From Pseudomonas putida W15Oct28 (lineage in GTDB: Bacteria > Pseudomonadota > Gammaproteobacteria > Pseudomonadales > Pseudomonadaceae), in contig NZ_JENB01000008.1 of assembly GCF_000708715.2 (NCBI RefSeq), positions 124,001-188,000 of the forward strand: a stretch of DNA of 64,000 nucleotides, written 5' to 3'. A program made the position numbers and the translations under genes. A model generated the notes under the pieces. That model made no database searches, had not been told where the DNA came from, and saw nothing but the letters and a program-made list of their open reading frames with translations. This document shows, piece by piece, positions 1 through 9,920 of this stretch. How positions within the stretch are numbered: the first letter of the stretch is position 1; every line of letters starts with the position of its first letter.

Positions 1-2
1 TC

Positions 3-749
3 GGCACGTTCTATACAAGCTGGATTGAACCGAGCCATCAGTTTCATGTGCGTTATCTGGACGAGCAACTGCGCAAGGCGGCACTGCTGCCGCAGACCAG
101 CAGCGAGGTGGAGCGGCTGTCTGCGCGGGAACGCAATGGCGATGAACTGAACGACCGCATGTTCCTGCTGACCTTCGTCGGCGGGCCTGGACCAGATGGC
201 GGCAACACCGACCTGCTTGCCGACTACCTGCGCCGACAGAAGCTTGAAGGTACGTTCTTCGTGTTGGGCAACCGCTTGCAGCAGCGCCGTGACGCCGGGG
301 CGGCGAATGCCTTGCGTCAGCTCTACCGCGGGCAGTGTGTGGGCATTCAAGGTTGGGAATATCGTTCACATGCCCAGTGGACGGAGTGGCAGGACTCATT
401 GCGGCGCAGCCAGGCACGGGTGCAGGCCGACCTGCCGGCAGCGTACGTGCCGTTGTTCCGGCCACCCTACGGGCAGCGTCGGGCCGATGGCGAGGCGTTC
501 ATGGCCAGCCAGCAACTGCGGGTGTCGTTGTGGGATATCGATGCCCTGGACGATGGCGCACTGAGCGCAGAGGCCTCTGCGCAGCGGGTGCTGACCCTGA
601 TGCTGTTGTGGCGCAAGGGCGTGATCCAGCTTCATGACAGCCTGCCCAAGGCTCAGCCCGCCGTGGAATGGTTGCTGCGCAACACGGCCCAGAGCGGCAT
701 TGGCTGGGCGGATTGCCGGGAATATGCTTATCGCGAACAGGGGGTATGA
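3..749 (+). CDS. Polysaccharide deacetylase family protein, 5' end cut by window edge
   Basis: The frame is open from the first bases of the window, so the N-terminus lies outside; the GTG at 48 is only an internal codon. The visible 249 residues resemble the NodB/CE4 polysaccharide deacetylase fold. An FRPPYG motif (about 457-474), a WDID segment and a C-terminal LHD motif (about 631-639) are present. Motif 1 is abnormal: where the family has TFDDGP, this protein reads TFVGGPGP (about 172-195), so both acidic residues of that motif are missing, and the HxxxH motif is also not clear. CE4 enzymes remove acetyl groups from cell-wall or exopolysaccharide sugars; here catalytic activity is doubtful. 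It stands alone, 271 bases before the next gene. Confidence 0.75.
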   Translation, partial: GTFYTSWIEPSHQFHVRYLDEQLRKAALLPQTSSEVERLSARERNGDELNDRMFLLTFVGGPGPDGGNTDLLADYLRRQKLEGTFFVLGNRLQQRRDAGAANALRQLYRGQCVGIQGWEYRSHAQWTEWQDSLRRSQARVQADLPAAYVPLFRPPYGQRRADGEAFMASQQLRVSLWDIDALDDGALSAEASAQRVLTLMLLWRKGVIQLHDSLPKAQPAVEWLLRNTAQSGIGWADCREYAYREQGV

Positions 750-1020
750 CTTCTGAGCGTAGCCCCCTCTGGCTTCGCCGCCAAGGCTTCTTCATCAATC
801 AGAAAAATAAACTTCAAAACACATAAAAATACTTTTTTCGTTCATCGTTTTTGCGGTATGAAGAAACCAGACAGCCGATTCCTGCAGCACAGGTGGCGTC
901 ATCCAGGCCCACCTAGCCAGGTTCGCTTCCCGCCCGTAACAACGCGGTGCAGGGGAGACCGGTAGTCACTCTGCGGCGCAACAGACCGCGCCGTGTGGCT
1001 TCGACATAAGGTGACCGAGT
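750..1020. other. Intergenic region, probable promoter of the PIN-PhoH gene
   Basis: The gap begins with an AT-rich stretch (about 795-855) and continues as GC-rich leader up to the ATG at 1021. An AAGGTG ribosome-binding site lies about 8 bases before the ATG. I could not assign convincing -35/-10 boxes or a known riboswitch. Confidence 0.4.
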
Positions 1021-2415
1021 ATGGATGACCAAGGACGCAACCCTTCCTCCAGCAAGCCAATCCTGTATGTGCTCGATACCAACGTCCTGATTCACGACCC
1101 CAACGCGTTACTGAACTTCGAGGAGCACCATGTCGCCATCCCGATGACGGTGCTGGAGGAACTCGACAAGCTCAAGACCGGCAAACAGACCATCGCCGCC
1201 GAATGCCGCCAGGCCATCCGCCTGATAGACCAGACGCTTGGTGACGCTTCGCCCAGCGATGTCGAGCAGGGCGTGCCTATCCAGCGCAACAAGAGCGGCC
1301 CCAAGGGCTTCCTGTCCATCCTGATGACCCCGCGCAACGAGCCGAACAAGCTGCTGCCGGAAAACCTCAACGACAACATCATCATCAACCAGCTGCTCGA
1401 AGTACGGGCGCGGCGCACCGACCTGGACGTGGTGCTGGTCACCAAAGACATCAACATGCGCCTGAAAGCGCGTGCCTGTGGCATTGCGGCCGAGGACTAC
1501 AGCACCGACCAACTGGTGGATGACGTGTCCTTGCTGTCCAAGGGCTACCATTCGGTTACCGGCTCGTTCTGGGACCGCGTCAGCAAGGTCGATACCCGTC
1601 AGGAGCGCGGCCGCACCTGGCATCGGGTGCAGATGATCGACAACCTGCCTGCGGTACACATCAACGAGTTCATCATCGATGAACAGGGCTTCGTCGGCTG
1701 GATCAAGGGTATCCGCAACGATGAACTGCTGCTGCTCGACCTGCACCAGGAGCCACTGCTGCACCAGGAAGCCTGGGGGCTGAAGCCACGCGACATCCAC
1801 CAGAGCCTTGCGCTGTTCGCCCTGCTCGACCCGGATATCCACCTGGTCAACCTGACCGGCGCGGCCGGTTCCGGCAAGACCATCCTGGCGCTGGCCGCGG
1901 CCATCGAGCAGACCATGGTCAGCAAGCGCTACCGGCGCATCATCGCCACCCGCAGCGTGCAGGGGCTGGACCAGGAGATCGGCTTCCTGCCGGGCACCGA
2001 GGCCGAGAAGATGGAGCCTTGGCTGGGCGCCATCACCGACAACCTCGAAGCCTTGCACATGGATGACGAAAGCACCCATGGCAGCGTCGAGTACATCCTC
2101 GAGCGCGTGCCGTTGCAGTTCAAGTCGCTGAACTACATCCGAGGCCGTAGCTTCCAGCAAAGCCTGATCCTGATCGACGAGTGCCAGAACCTGACGCCGC
2201 ACCAGATGAAAACCATCATCACCCGTGCCGGTTCCGGTTCCAAGGTGGTCTGCCTGGGCAACCTGGCGCAGATCGACACCCCCTACCTGTCCGCGACCAG
2301 CTCGGGCCTGACCTACCTGACCGAGCGCTTCAAGGACTTCCCCCATGGCGTGCACATCACCCTGCAGGGCGTGCCACGCTCGGTGCTGGCCGAGTACGCC
2401 GAGTCGCATCTGTAA
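1021..2415 (+). CDS. PIN-PhoH (PhoH2-type) RNA helicase/ribonuclease family protein
   Basis: The 464-residue protein has two domains. Residues about 14-150 are a PIN nuclease domain opening with VLDTNVL (Asp19) and carrying the later acidic site TKD (Asp143). Residues about 255-464 are a PhoH P-loop ATPase with Walker A GAAGSGKT (280-287) and Walker [10 protein letters not shown] (382-390). PhoH2 proteins of this build have been reported to unwind and cut RNA using ATP, which I infer here from architecture. The start is the ATG at 1021 with AAGGTG upstream. It is probably transcribed alone and is followed by a REP pair. The family assignment is firm; the cellular role is not. Confidence 0.93.
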   Translation: MDDQGRNPSSSKPILYVLDTNVLIHDPNALLNFEEHHVAIPMTVLEELDKLKTGKQTIAAECRQAIRLIDQTLGDASPSDVEQGVPIQRNKSGPKGFLSILMTPRNEPNKLLPENLNDNIIINQLLEVRARRTDLDVVLVTKDINMRLKARACGIAAEDYSTDQLVDDVSLLSKGYHSVTGSFWDRVSKVDTRQERGRTWHRVQMIDNLPAVHINEFIIDEQGFVGWIKGIRNDELLLLDLHQEPLLHQEAWGLKPRDIHQSLALFALLDPDIHLVNLTGAAGSGKTILALAAAIEQTMVSKRYRRIIATRSVQGLDQEIGFLPGTEAEKMEPWLGAITDNLEALHMDDESTHGSVEYILERVPLQFKSLNYIRGRSFQQSLILIDECQNLTPHQMKTIITRAGSGSKVVCLGNLAQIDTPYLSATSSGLTYLTERFKDFPHGVHITLQGVPRSVLAEYAESHL

Positions 2416-2440
2416 AACGATGTGGCCGGGCAGATCACTG

Positions 2441-2537
2441 CCCGGCCTCTTCGCGGGCACGCCCGCTCCCACAGGTACACCACAGCATTCGAAATCTGTG
2501 AAATACCTGTGGGAGCGGGCGTGCCCGCGAAGAGGCC
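2441..2537. repeat. Paired inverted REP elements (type A)
   Basis: Two copies of the P. putida-type REP core GTGGGAGCGGGCGTGCCCGCG face each other around a 36-base spacer, just after the PIN-PhoH stop and before moaC. Bases 2441-2532 are identical to 22760-22851, including the spacer. Confidence 0.9.
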
Positions 2538-2614
2538 AGACCTGCCGACACATACCTCTGCTCAAACCTGACCCACAGGTTTACACTGGCTGTTCCCTTC
2601 ACAGGAGCAGAGCA

Positions 2615-3085
2615 GTGCTGACACATCTTGATTCCCAGGGGCGGGCCAACATGGTCGACGTCACTGAAAAGGCCGTGACCGAGCGGGAGGCCATCGCCGA
2701 GGCGCGGGTGCGCATGTTGCCGCAGACCTTGCAGATGATCGTCGACGGCGAACATCCCAAGGGCGACGTGTTCGCCGTGGCACGCATTGCCGGGATCCAG
2801 GCGGCGAAGAAGACCAGCGACCTGATCCCGCTGTGCCACCCGCTGATGCTGACCAGCGTCAAGGTCGAACTCAGCGCCGAGGGCGAGGACGCCGTGCGTA
2901 TTGTCGCCCGCTGCAAACTGGCCGGGCAGACCGGTGTCGAGATGGAAGCGCTGACCGCTGCCAGCGTTGCCGCGCTGACGATCTACGACATGTGCAAGGC
3001 CGTGGACAAGGGCATGGTCATCGAACAGGTGCGTCTGCTGGAAAAGCTCGGCGGCAAGAGTGGCCACTACAAGGTGCAGGCATGA
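2615..3085 (+). CDS. moaC: Cyclic pyranopterin monophosphate synthase MoaC
   Basis: MoaC converts the GTP-derived 3',8-cyclo intermediate made by MoaA into cyclic pyranopterin monophosphate, an early step of molybdenum cofactor synthesis in the cytoplasm. The 156-residue protein has the family's CHPL motif (74-77), the [10 protein letters not shown] block holding the catalytic Asp125/Lys128 pair, and Lys49 in HPKGD. The start is GTG at 2615, chosen because AGGAG lies six bases upstream and the length then matches the family; the open frame runs further upstream but into REP sequence. The stop overlaps the moaD start (ATGA), so moaC, moaD and moaE form one operon. moaA and moaB are not in this window. 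Confidence 0.96.
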   Translation: MLTHLDSQGRANMVDVTEKAVTEREAIAEARVRMLPQTLQMIVDGEHPKGDVFAVARIAGIQAAKKTSDLIPLCHPLMLTSVKVELSAEGEDAVRIVARCKLAGQTGVEMEALTAASVAALTIYDMCKAVDKGMVIEQVRLLEKLGGKSGHYKVQA

Positions 3086-3330
3086 TGAAGGTCAAGGTGA
3101 TGTACTTCGCCCGCTACCGCGAACGGCTAGGCGTGGATGGCGAGCGTATTGAAGGCGCGTTCACGGTGCTGGATGACGTACGCCAGGCCCTGGTGGCCAA
3201 GGGCGGGCATTATGCGGTGCTGGCCGAGCAGAACCTGATGTGCGCGCGCAACGAAGAGCTGTGCAAGCTCGATGAGCCGCTGGAAGAGGGCGACGAAGTG
3301 GCGTTCTTCCCGCCGGTGACCGGAGGCTGA
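3082..3330 (+). CDS. moaD: Molybdopterin synthase sulfur carrier subunit MoaD
   Basis: This 82-residue ubiquitin-like protein ends in the diagnostic PVTGG. Its terminal Gly-Gly is adenylated and thiocarboxylated and then delivers sulfur to MoaE, making molybdopterin. Two ATGs sit back to back at 3082 and 3085; the first overlaps the moaC stop, which suggests translational coupling. Either could be used, changing the length by one residue. moaE follows two bases after the stop. Confidence 0.95.
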   Translation: MMKVKVMYFARYRERLGVDGERIEGAFTVLDDVRQALVAKGGHYAVLAEQNLMCARNEELCKLDEPLEEGDEVAFFPPVTGG

Positions 3331-3332
3331 AC

Positions 3333-3779
3333 ATGGCAGTGCGAGTGCAGCAAGGCGCGTTCGACCCGGGCGCCGAGGTGAATGCCATGCATGCGGCCAA
3401 CGTTGGCGTGGGCGCGGTGGTCGGTTTTGTCGGCTATGTGCGGGATTTCAACGATGGGCGCGAAGTGGCGGGGATGTTCCTTGAACACTACCCGGGCATG
3501 ACCGAAAAGGCCCTGGCCAAGATCGTGGTCGAGGCCGAGCAGCGCTGGCCGTTGCTCAAGGTGGAAGTGTTGCACCGCATCGGGGCGCTGGAGCCGGGCG
3601 AGCCGATCGTGTTTGTCGGTGTGGCCAGTGCTCATCGGCAGGCGGCGTTCGATGCCTGCAACTTCATCATGGACTACCTGAAGACCCGGGCGCCGTTCTG
3701 GAAGAAGGAGAATACCGAGGAAGGACCGCGGTGGGTTGAAGGCAAGCAGAGTGATCAGGATGCGGCGGGGCGCTGGTAG
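3333..3779 (+). CDS. moaE: Molybdopterin synthase catalytic subunit MoaE
   Basis: MoaE (148 residues) forms a heterotetramer with MoaD and inserts two sulfurs into cyclic pyranopterin monophosphate. The conserved LKTRAPFWKKE block (about 116-126) carries the lysines that in E. coli MoaE are catalytic (Lys117 and Lys124/125 here). The GFVGYVRD segment near residue 31-38 is also typical. GGAGG precedes the ATG by about seven bases, inside the end of moaD. The gene ends the operon and is followed by a very long inverted repeat before the convergent rhlB gene. Confidence 0.96.
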   Translation: MAVRVQQGAFDPGAEVNAMHAANVGVGAVVGFVGYVRDFNDGREVAGMFLEHYPGMTEKALAKIVVEAEQRWPLLKVEVLHRIGALEPGEPIVFVGVASAHRQAAFDACNFIMDYLKTRAPFWKKENTEEGPRWVEGKQSDQDAAGRW

Positions 3780-3794
3780 CCAAGGCAGTATTGG

Positions 3795-3949
3795 CCCCTT
3801 GTGGGAGCGGCCTTGCCGGGACGCCGGACCGGTCGGAAAGGGCCGCGAAGCGGCCCCAGGATTTTAGCGTTGATGCAAAAATTGATGGGGCCGCTTTGCG
3901 GCCTTTTCCGACCGGTCCGGCGTCCCGGCAAGGCCGCTCCCACAGGGGA
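3795..3949. repeat. Long inverted repeat (REP type B variant), possible bidirectional terminator
   Basis: Arms 3795-3858 and 3886-3949 are 64 bases each and pair with only four mismatches around a 27-base loop. The outer part is the REP core GTGGGAGCGGCCTTG; the middle carries GCCGGACCGGTCGG, not seen in the other repeats here. It lies between the convergent ends of moaE and rhlB. Confidence 0.88.
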
Positions 3950-3968
3950 TGTGTAGCCCACTGAGATA

Positions 3969-5438
3969 TCAGTGGTGTTTACGCGGCACCGGCTTCAACA
4001 GCTCATCCGGCGGCATTTCACACTTGATCTTGCGCCCCAGCAGTTCTTCGATCGCCGGCAGCTGATACGAGTCATCCTCCCCGGCAAAACTGATCGACAC
4101 GCCACTGGCCCCGGCGCGGCCGGTACGGCCAATGCGGTGCACGTAGTCGTCCGGGTCTTCTGGCAGGGTGAAGTTGATCACGTGGCTGATGCCATCGATA
4201 TGGATGCCACGCCCGGCCACGTCGGTGGCCACCAGCACGGTGATGCGCCCTTCGCGGAAGCTCTCCAGGGTGCGGATGCGCTTGTGCTGCGGCACGTCGC
4301 CCGACAGCTGGGCGGCATTGATGCCGTCGCGCACCAGTTTTTCCTCGATGCGACGCACTTCGTCCTTGCGGTTGGCAAACACCATCACCCGTTCCCAGTT
4401 GTTCTGGGTCACCAGGTTGTACAGCAGCTTGTACTTGTCGCTGCCAGCCACCGCATACACGTGCTGCTCGACCGTTTCGCTGGCCACGTTCTCCGGCTCG
4501 ATCTCGACGATGGCCGGGTTGGTGGTCCACTGCTTGGCCAGGTTCATCACGTCTTCGGTGAAGGTGGCGGAGAACAGCAGGGTCTGGCGCTCGCTCTTCG
4601 GTGGCGTCTGGCGAATGATCTGGCGCACCTGGGGGATGAAGCCCATGTCGAGCATGCGGTCGGCTTCGTCCAGCACCATCACCTCGACCATGTCCAGGTG
4701 CACCTCGCCGCGCTGGTTGAAGTCCAGCAGGCGGCCTGGGGTAGCTACGAGGATGTCGCAGTGGCGTGCTTCAAGGGCCTTCAGCTGCTTGTCGAAGTCC
4801 ATGCCGCCGACGAAGCTCATGACGTTCAGCCCGGTGTACTTGGTCAGCGCAGCGGCGTCCTTGGCGATCTGCACCACCAGCTCGCGGGTAGGCGCGATGA
4901 TCAGCGCACGCGGTTCGCCCATGTAGCGTTCCTTGGGCGGTGGCGTCTGCTGCAGCTGGGAAATGATCGAGATCAAAAACGCCGCAGTCTTGCCGGTACC
5001 GGTCTGGGCCCGGCCGATGGCGTCCTGACCACGCAGGGTATAACCCAGCACCTGCGCCTGGATCGGCGTGCAGTACGGGAAGCCCAGGTCGTGGATGGCG
5101 TGCATCAGCTCGTTGGACAGCTTGAAGTCGTGGAAGCGGGTCTTGCCTTCCTGCGGCTCGACCACGAAGTCTTCCGGCTTCCACAGGCTGGCCTGCGGCT
5201 TGGGCTTGCGCTCGCGACGCGGTTTGTCCTTGGCTGCTTTGTCGGCAGGTGGCGTAGCGGTAGCGGTAGCGGGTTGTTCAGCCTCGGGGGCGGGGTTGGC
5301 ACGCGGTACGGCCGGTTTTGCTGCGGGCCGGGCCTCGCTGGCGGGTGCGGGCGCAGGCGGCGTCACGCTGGCAGCAGGAGCGACGGCTTGTGGCGCGGCG
5401 TCTCCCTTGCCGAATATTTTCTTGAGTGCTTTGAGCAC
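3969..5438 (-). CDS. rhlB: DEAD-box RNA helicase RhlB/RhlE type
   Basis: This is an ATP-dependent RNA helicase of 489 residues. The first 80 or so residues are a disordered Ala/Pro-rich, then Lys/Arg-rich, extension. The core has the Q motif (around FPYCTPIQ, 120-127), motif I AQTGTGKT (144-151), PTREL (183-187), DEAD (257-260), SAT, and HRIGRTGR near the C-terminus. The family remodels RNA, and E. coli RhlB works with RNase E; whether this copy joins a degradosome cannot be seen. The start is the GTG at 5438, with only a weak GATGAG upstream; the nearby ATG is out of frame. RhlB versus RhlE naming is uncertain. Confidence 0.93.
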   Translation of the reverse strand: MLKALKKIFGKGDAAPQAVAPAASVTPPAPAPASEARPAAKPAVPRANPAPEAEQPATATATPPADKAAKDKPRRERKPKPQASLWKPEDFVVEPQEGKTRFHDFKLSNELMHAIHDLGFPYCTPIQAQVLGYTLRGQDAIGRAQTGTGKTAAFLISIISQLQQTPPPKERYMGEPRALIIAPTRELVVQIAKDAAALTKYTGLNVMSFVGGMDFDKQLKALEARHCDILVATPGRLLDFNQRGEVHLDMVEVMVLDEADRMLDMGFIPQVRQIIRQTPPKSERQTLLFSATFTEDVMNLAKQWTTNPAIVEIEPENVASETVEQHVYAVAGSDKYKLLYNLVTQNNWERVMVFANRKDEVRRIEEKLVRDGINAAQLSGDVPQHKRIRTLESFREGRITVLVATDVAGRGIHIDGISHVINFTLPEDPDDYVHRIGRTGRAGASGVSISFAGEDDSYQLPAIEELLGRKIKCEMPPDELLKPVPRKHH

Positions 5439-5538
5439 GGTCGTCTCATCAACTGATTAAGGAATGTACGCCGGGCAGTGTAATGCAAGATCCGGGCGCG
5501 GCGTAGCGGAATACTCCCACAACTACAAGAGAGCCGGC

Positions 5539-6222
<684 letters not shown>

Positions 6223-6332
6223 TTATGGCGTGCGTGAAAAGAAGGCGCTGGAAATGATTGTCGGAAAAAGAATGTCGCAACGATACAACTTTCCCTACTT
6301 GACGAGCGCTTAAACGCTACAGCCAGAGAATC

Positions 6333-6348
6333 TGGTACGCGCTTTGCA
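6333..6348 (+). promoter_or_regulatory. Sigma-54 (RpoN) promoter of the aapJQMP operon
   Basis: TGGTACGCGCTTTGCA fits the sigma-54 consensus TGGCACG-N4-TTGCA with one mismatch, and has the required GG-N10-GC spacing. It lies 180 bases before the aapJ ATG and would start transcription near 6358. RpoN control fits an amino-acid uptake operon. The enhancer-binding regulator is not identifiable from the sequence. The surrounding gap (6196-6527) holds no gene. Confidence 0.75.
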
Positions 6349-6361
6349 GTTCAACCTGTGA

Positions 6362-6397
6362 TGCAAAGGGCAGGCCGTGACGGTAACACCCTTTGCA
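6362..6397 (+). promoter_or_regulatory. Leader hairpin in the aapJ 5' untranslated region
   Basis: TGCAAAGGG (6362-6370) and CCCTTTGCA (6389-6397) can form a nine-base-pair stem with an 18-base loop, starting only a few bases after the predicted sigma-54 start. An AATAACAA at 6440-6447 fits the Hfq/Crc target motif AAnAAnAA, and ACAACAAGAG (6501-6510) sits just before the ribosome-binding site. Catabolite repression of this mRNA is an inference. Confidence 0.45.
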
Positions 6398-6527
6398 CGC
6401 GAAGGCTGTCACAGAACAGTCCATTGCGCCAATTGACCCAATAACAAGCCAATACGGGTCGGATACGCCTCAAAAGGGTGCGGTGCAATTCCGGCTCGAT
6501 ACAACAAGAGCGATTTGGAGGTTGTGA

Positions 6528-7556
6528 ATGAAGATGTTGAAAACCACCCTGGCAGTCCTGACCGCTGCCGCCGCACTGGGCGCCGTGAGCACTGCCCAGG
6601 CCGGCGCCACCCTCGATGCGGTAAAGAAGAAGGGCTTCGTCCAGTGTGGCGTGAGCGACGGTCTTCCGGGCTTCTCGGTACCTGACGCGCAAGGCAAGAT
6701 CGTCGGGATCGACGCCGATGTCTGCCGCGCCGTGGCCGCCGCCGTGTTCGGCGACGCGACCAAGGTCAAGTTCAGCCAGCTCAACGCCAAGGAACGCTTC
6801 ACCGCCCTGCAGTCGGGCGAGGTCGACGTGCTGTCGCGCAACACCACCTGGACCAGCTCGCGCGATGCCGGCATGGGCCTGGTGTTCGCCGGTGTCACCT
6901 ACTACGACGGCGTAGGCTTTTTGGTCAACAAGAAGCTGGGTGTCTCCAGCGCCAAGGAACTCGATGGCGCGACCATCTGTATCCAGGCCGGTACCACCAC
7001 CGAGCTGAACGTGTCGGACTTCTTCCGCGCCAATAACCTCAAGTACACCCCGATCACCTTCGACACCTCGGACGAAAGCGCCAAGTCGCTGGAGTCGGGC
7101 CGTTGCGACGTGCTGACCTCGGACAAGTCGCAGCTGTTCGCCCAGCGTTCCAAGCTGGCCGCGCCGACCGACTACGTGGTACTGCCGGAAACCATCTCCA
7201 AGGAGCCGCTGGGCCCGGTGGTGCGTAAAGGCGACGAGGAGTGGTTCAGCATCGTCAAGTGGACCCTGTTCGCCATGCTCAACGCCGAAGAGGCGGGCGT
7301 CACCTCGAAGAATGTCGAGGCCGAAGCCAAAGGCACCAAGAACCCTGACGTCGCCCGCCTGCTGGGTGCAGACGGTGAGTACGGCAAGGACCTCAAGCTG
7401 CCCAAAGACTGGGTAGTGCAAATCGTGAAACAAGTCGGCAACTACGGCGAAGTGTTCGAGAAGAACCTGGGCCAGAGCACCGACCTGAAGATCGACCGTG
7501 GCATGAACGCCCTGTGGAACAACGGCGGCATCCAGTACGCGCCACCTGTGCGCTGA
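6528..7556 (+). CDS. aapJ: General L-amino acid ABC transporter, periplasmic binding protein AapJ
   Basis: AapJ captures L-amino acids in the periplasm and hands them to the AapQM permease. The 342-residue protein starts with a classic signal peptide: Lys residues, a hydrophobic Ala/Leu core and a likely cut after AQA at about residue 25. The mature part has the solute-binding family 3 layout, with FVQCGVSDGLPGFS followed by VGIDADVCRAVAAAVFG. GGAGG is seven bases before the ATG. It is first in the aapJQMP operon, 67 bases before aapQ, and is the AapJ/BztA type rather than an ArtJ or HisJ type. Confidence 0.95.
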   Translation: MKMLKTTLAVLTAAAALGAVSTAQAGATLDAVKKKGFVQCGVSDGLPGFSVPDAQGKIVGIDADVCRAVAAAVFGDATKVKFSQLNAKERFTALQSGEVDVLSRNTTWTSSRDAGMGLVFAGVTYYDGVGFLVNKKLGVSSAKELDGATICIQAGTTTELNVSDFFRANNLKYTPITFDTSDESAKSLESGRCDVLTSDKSQLFAQRSKLAAPTDYVVLPETISKEPLGPVVRKGDEEWFSIVKWTLFAMLNAEEAGVTSKNVEAEAKGTKNPDVARLLGADGEYGKDLKLPKDWVVQIVKQVGNYGEVFEKNLGQSTDLKIDRGMNALWNNGGIQYAPPVR

Positions 7557-7623
7557 TGGTTGCACCCTGCGGCGGCATCCCGCCGCCGCAGGCTGTTCGA
7601 ATCCCTACTGTCCGGGGCACTTC

Positions 7624-8802
7624 ATGCAAAATCAAATCGGCGCACCCAAGGGCTTGTCCCTGAACGATCCGCGTGTGCGCGCGTGGCTGTTCCAGATCCT
7701 CACGATCGTCTTCGTGGTGGGTCTGGGCTGGTACCTGTTCCACAACACACAAACCAACCTGCAACACCGGGGTATCACCTCGGGCTTCGACTTCCTCGAC
7801 CGCAGTGCCGGCTTCGGCATCGCCCAGCACCTGATCCCCTATGTGGAATCCGACAGCTATGCGCGGGTGTTCGTCATCGGCCTGCTCAATACCCTGCTGG
7901 TGACCTTCATCGGCGTCATCCTGGCGACGATTCTGGGCTTCATCATCGGTGTGGCTCGCCTGTCACCGAACTGGATGATCAACAAGCTGGCGACCGTGTA
8001 TGTGGAAACCTTCCGCAACATTCCGCCGTTGCTGCAGATCCTGTTCTGGTATTTCGCCGTGTTCCTGACCCTGCCGGGACCGCGGGGCAGCATCAACATC
8101 GACGATATGTTCTTCATCAGCAACCGTGGCCTGAACATGCCGGGCGCGTCCACGGCCGATGGCTTCTGGCCGTTCGTGGTTGCCTTGGCGGTGGCCATTG
8201 CGGCCATTGTCGTGATGGTGCGCCTGGCCAACAAGCGCTTCAACGAAACCGGCGTGCCGTTCCACAAGTTCTGGGTGGGGCTGGCGCTGTTCATTGCCAT
8301 CCCGGGCCTGAGCGTGCTGTTGTTCGGCAGCCCGGTAAGCTGGGAAGTGCCGCAGCTCAAGGGCTTCAACTTTGTCGGTGGCTGGGTGCTGATCCCCGAA
8401 CTGCTGGCGCTGACCTTGGCGCTGACTATCTATACGGCAGCTTTCATCGCTGAAATCGTGCGCTCGGGCATCCGTTCGGTCAGCCATGGCCAGACCGAGG
8501 CTGCGCGCTCGTTGGGCCTGCGCGAGGGCCCGACCCTGCGCAAGGTGATCATCCCCCAGGCACTGCGGGTGATCATTCCGCCGCTGACCAGCCAGTACCT
8601 GAACCTGGCGAAGAACTCTTCGCTGGCGGCCGGTATCGGCTACCCGGAGATGGTTTCGCTGTTCGCCGGCACCGTGCTCAATCAGACCGGCCAGGCCATC
8701 GAGGTGATTGCGATCACCATGAGTGTCTATCTCGCCATCAGCATCAGCATTTCGCTGCTGATGAACTGGTACAACAAGCGCATAGCGCTGATCGAGCGGT
8801 GA
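7624..8802 (+). CDS. aapQ: General L-amino acid ABC transporter permease AapQ
   Basis: This inner-membrane permease of 392 residues has an N-terminal transmembrane segment (about 20-38) followed by a long region to the core permease domain. The ABC-coupling EAA loop is visible as EAARSLGLREG (about 297-307), where AapP docks. It is longer than simple polar amino-acid permeases, as expected for the AapQ/BztB type. The ATG at 7624 is preceded by GGGGCACTTC, a poor ribosome site, so translation may depend on aapJ. It forms a heterodimer with AapM. Confidence 0.94.
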   Translation: MQNQIGAPKGLSLNDPRVRAWLFQILTIVFVVGLGWYLFHNTQTNLQHRGITSGFDFLDRSAGFGIAQHLIPYVESDSYARVFVIGLLNTLLVTFIGVILATILGFIIGVARLSPNWMINKLATVYVETFRNIPPLLQILFWYFAVFLTLPGPRGSINIDDMFFISNRGLNMPGASTADGFWPFVVALAVAIAAIVVMVRLANKRFNETGVPFHKFWVGLALFIAIPGLSVLLFGSPVSWEVPQLKGFNFVGGWVLIPELLALTLALTIYTAAFIAEIVRSGIRSVSHGQTEAARSLGLREGPTLRKVIIPQALRVIIPPLTSQYLNLAKNSSLAAGIGYPEMVSLFAGTVLNQTGQAIEVIAITMSVYLAISISISLLMNWYNKRIALIER

Positions 8803-8812
8803 GGATACGCCC

Positions 8813-9910
8813 GTGAATGCCCATGTTTTCAAACCCGATATGCCGCCACCGGTGAAAACCGTCGGCGTGCTCGCATGGATGCGTGCCAATCTGTTCTCCA
8901 GCTGGCTCAACACGCTGTTGACCCTGCTCGCCATCTACCTGGTATGGCTGATCGTGCCACCGCTGCTGCAGTGGGCCTTGATCGACGCCAACTGGGTTGG
9001 TACCACCCGCGCCGACTGCACCAAGGAGGGCGCCTGCTGGGTGTTCGTGCAGCAGCGTTTCGGCCAGTTCATGTACGGCTACTACCCGGCCGAGCTGCGC
9101 TGGCGGGTGGACCTGACCGTGTGGCTTGCGGTCATCGGCGCTGCGCCGCTGTTCATCAAGCGCTTCCCACGCAAGGCCTTCTACGGCCTGGGCTTCCTGG
9201 TGCTGTACCCGGTGCTGGCCTACACCCTGCTGCATGGGGGTTACCTGGGCCTTGAAAGCGTACCGACCAGCCAGTGGGGCGGGCTGATGCTGACCCTGGT
9301 GATCGCCACCGTGGGTATCGTCGGCGCCTTGCCGCTGGGCATCCTGTTGGCCCTGGGCCGGCGTTCGAGGATGCCGGCCGTGAAGGTGGTGTGCGTTACC
9401 TTCATCGAGTTCTGGCGCGGCGTGCCGTTGATCACCGTGCTGTTCATGTCGTCGGTGATGCTGCCGTTGTTCCTGCCCGAAGGCATGAGCTTCGACAAGC
9501 TGCTGCGGGCGATGATCGGCGTGATCCTGTTCCAGTCGGCGTACATCGCCGAGGTGGTGCGCGGCGGTCTGCAGGCCATCCCCAAGGGCCAGTACGAAGC
9601 CGCTGCAGCCATGGGCCTGGGCTACTGGCGCTCGATGGGTCTGGTGATTCTGCCGCAGGCGCTCAAGCTGGTGATCCCCGGTATCGTCAACACCTTCATT
9701 GCCCTGTTCAAGGACACAAGCCTGGTGATCATCATCGGCCTGTTCGACCTGCTGAACAGCGTCAAGCAAGCTGCCGCCGACCCGGCCTGGCTGGGCATGG
9801 CTACCGAGGGCTATGTGTTCGCCGCCCTGGTGTTCTGGATTTTCTGTTTCGGTATGTCCCGCTACTCCATGCACCTGGAGCGCAAGCTGGACACTGGCCA
9901 CAAGCGTTAG
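8813..9910 (+). CDS. aapM: General L-amino acid ABC transporter permease AapM
   Basis: AapM (365 residues) is the second permease subunit. A hydrophobic segment at about 25-50 is followed by a soluble loop with two cysteines (near 65-75), then the permease domain with the EAA loop [11 protein letters not shown] (about 262-272). The start is GTG at 8813, ten bases after the aapQ stop, with GAGGA overlapping the aapQ end. A nearby ATG at 8820 is out of frame. It is followed ten bases later by aapP. Confidence 0.94.
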   Translation: MNAHVFKPDMPPPVKTVGVLAWMRANLFSSWLNTLLTLLAIYLVWLIVPPLLQWALIDANWVGTTRADCTKEGACWVFVQQRFGQFMYGYYPAELRWRVDLTVWLAVIGAAPLFIKRFPRKAFYGLGFLVLYPVLAYTLLHGGYLGLESVPTSQWGGLMLTLVIATVGIVGALPLGILLALGRRSRMPAVKVVCVTFIEFWRGVPLITVLFMSSVMLPLFLPEGMSFDKLLRAMIGVILFQSAYIAEVVRGGLQAIPKGQYEAAAAMGLGYWRSMGLVILPQALKLVIPGIVNTFIALFKDTSLVIIIGLFDLLNSVKQAAADPAWLGMATEGYVFAALVFWIFCFGMSRYSMHLERKLDTGHKR

Positions 9911-9920
9911 GAGTTTCGAA

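Noticed and set aside
860..1020. Riboswitch upstream of the PIN-PhoH gene
   Set aside because: Some short inverted segments exist, but no known aptamer core could be matched.
2345..2614. Extended N-terminus of MoaC
   Set aside because: The extra codons run through the end of the PIN-PhoH gene and a REP pair. The GTG at 2615 has AGGAG and gives family length.
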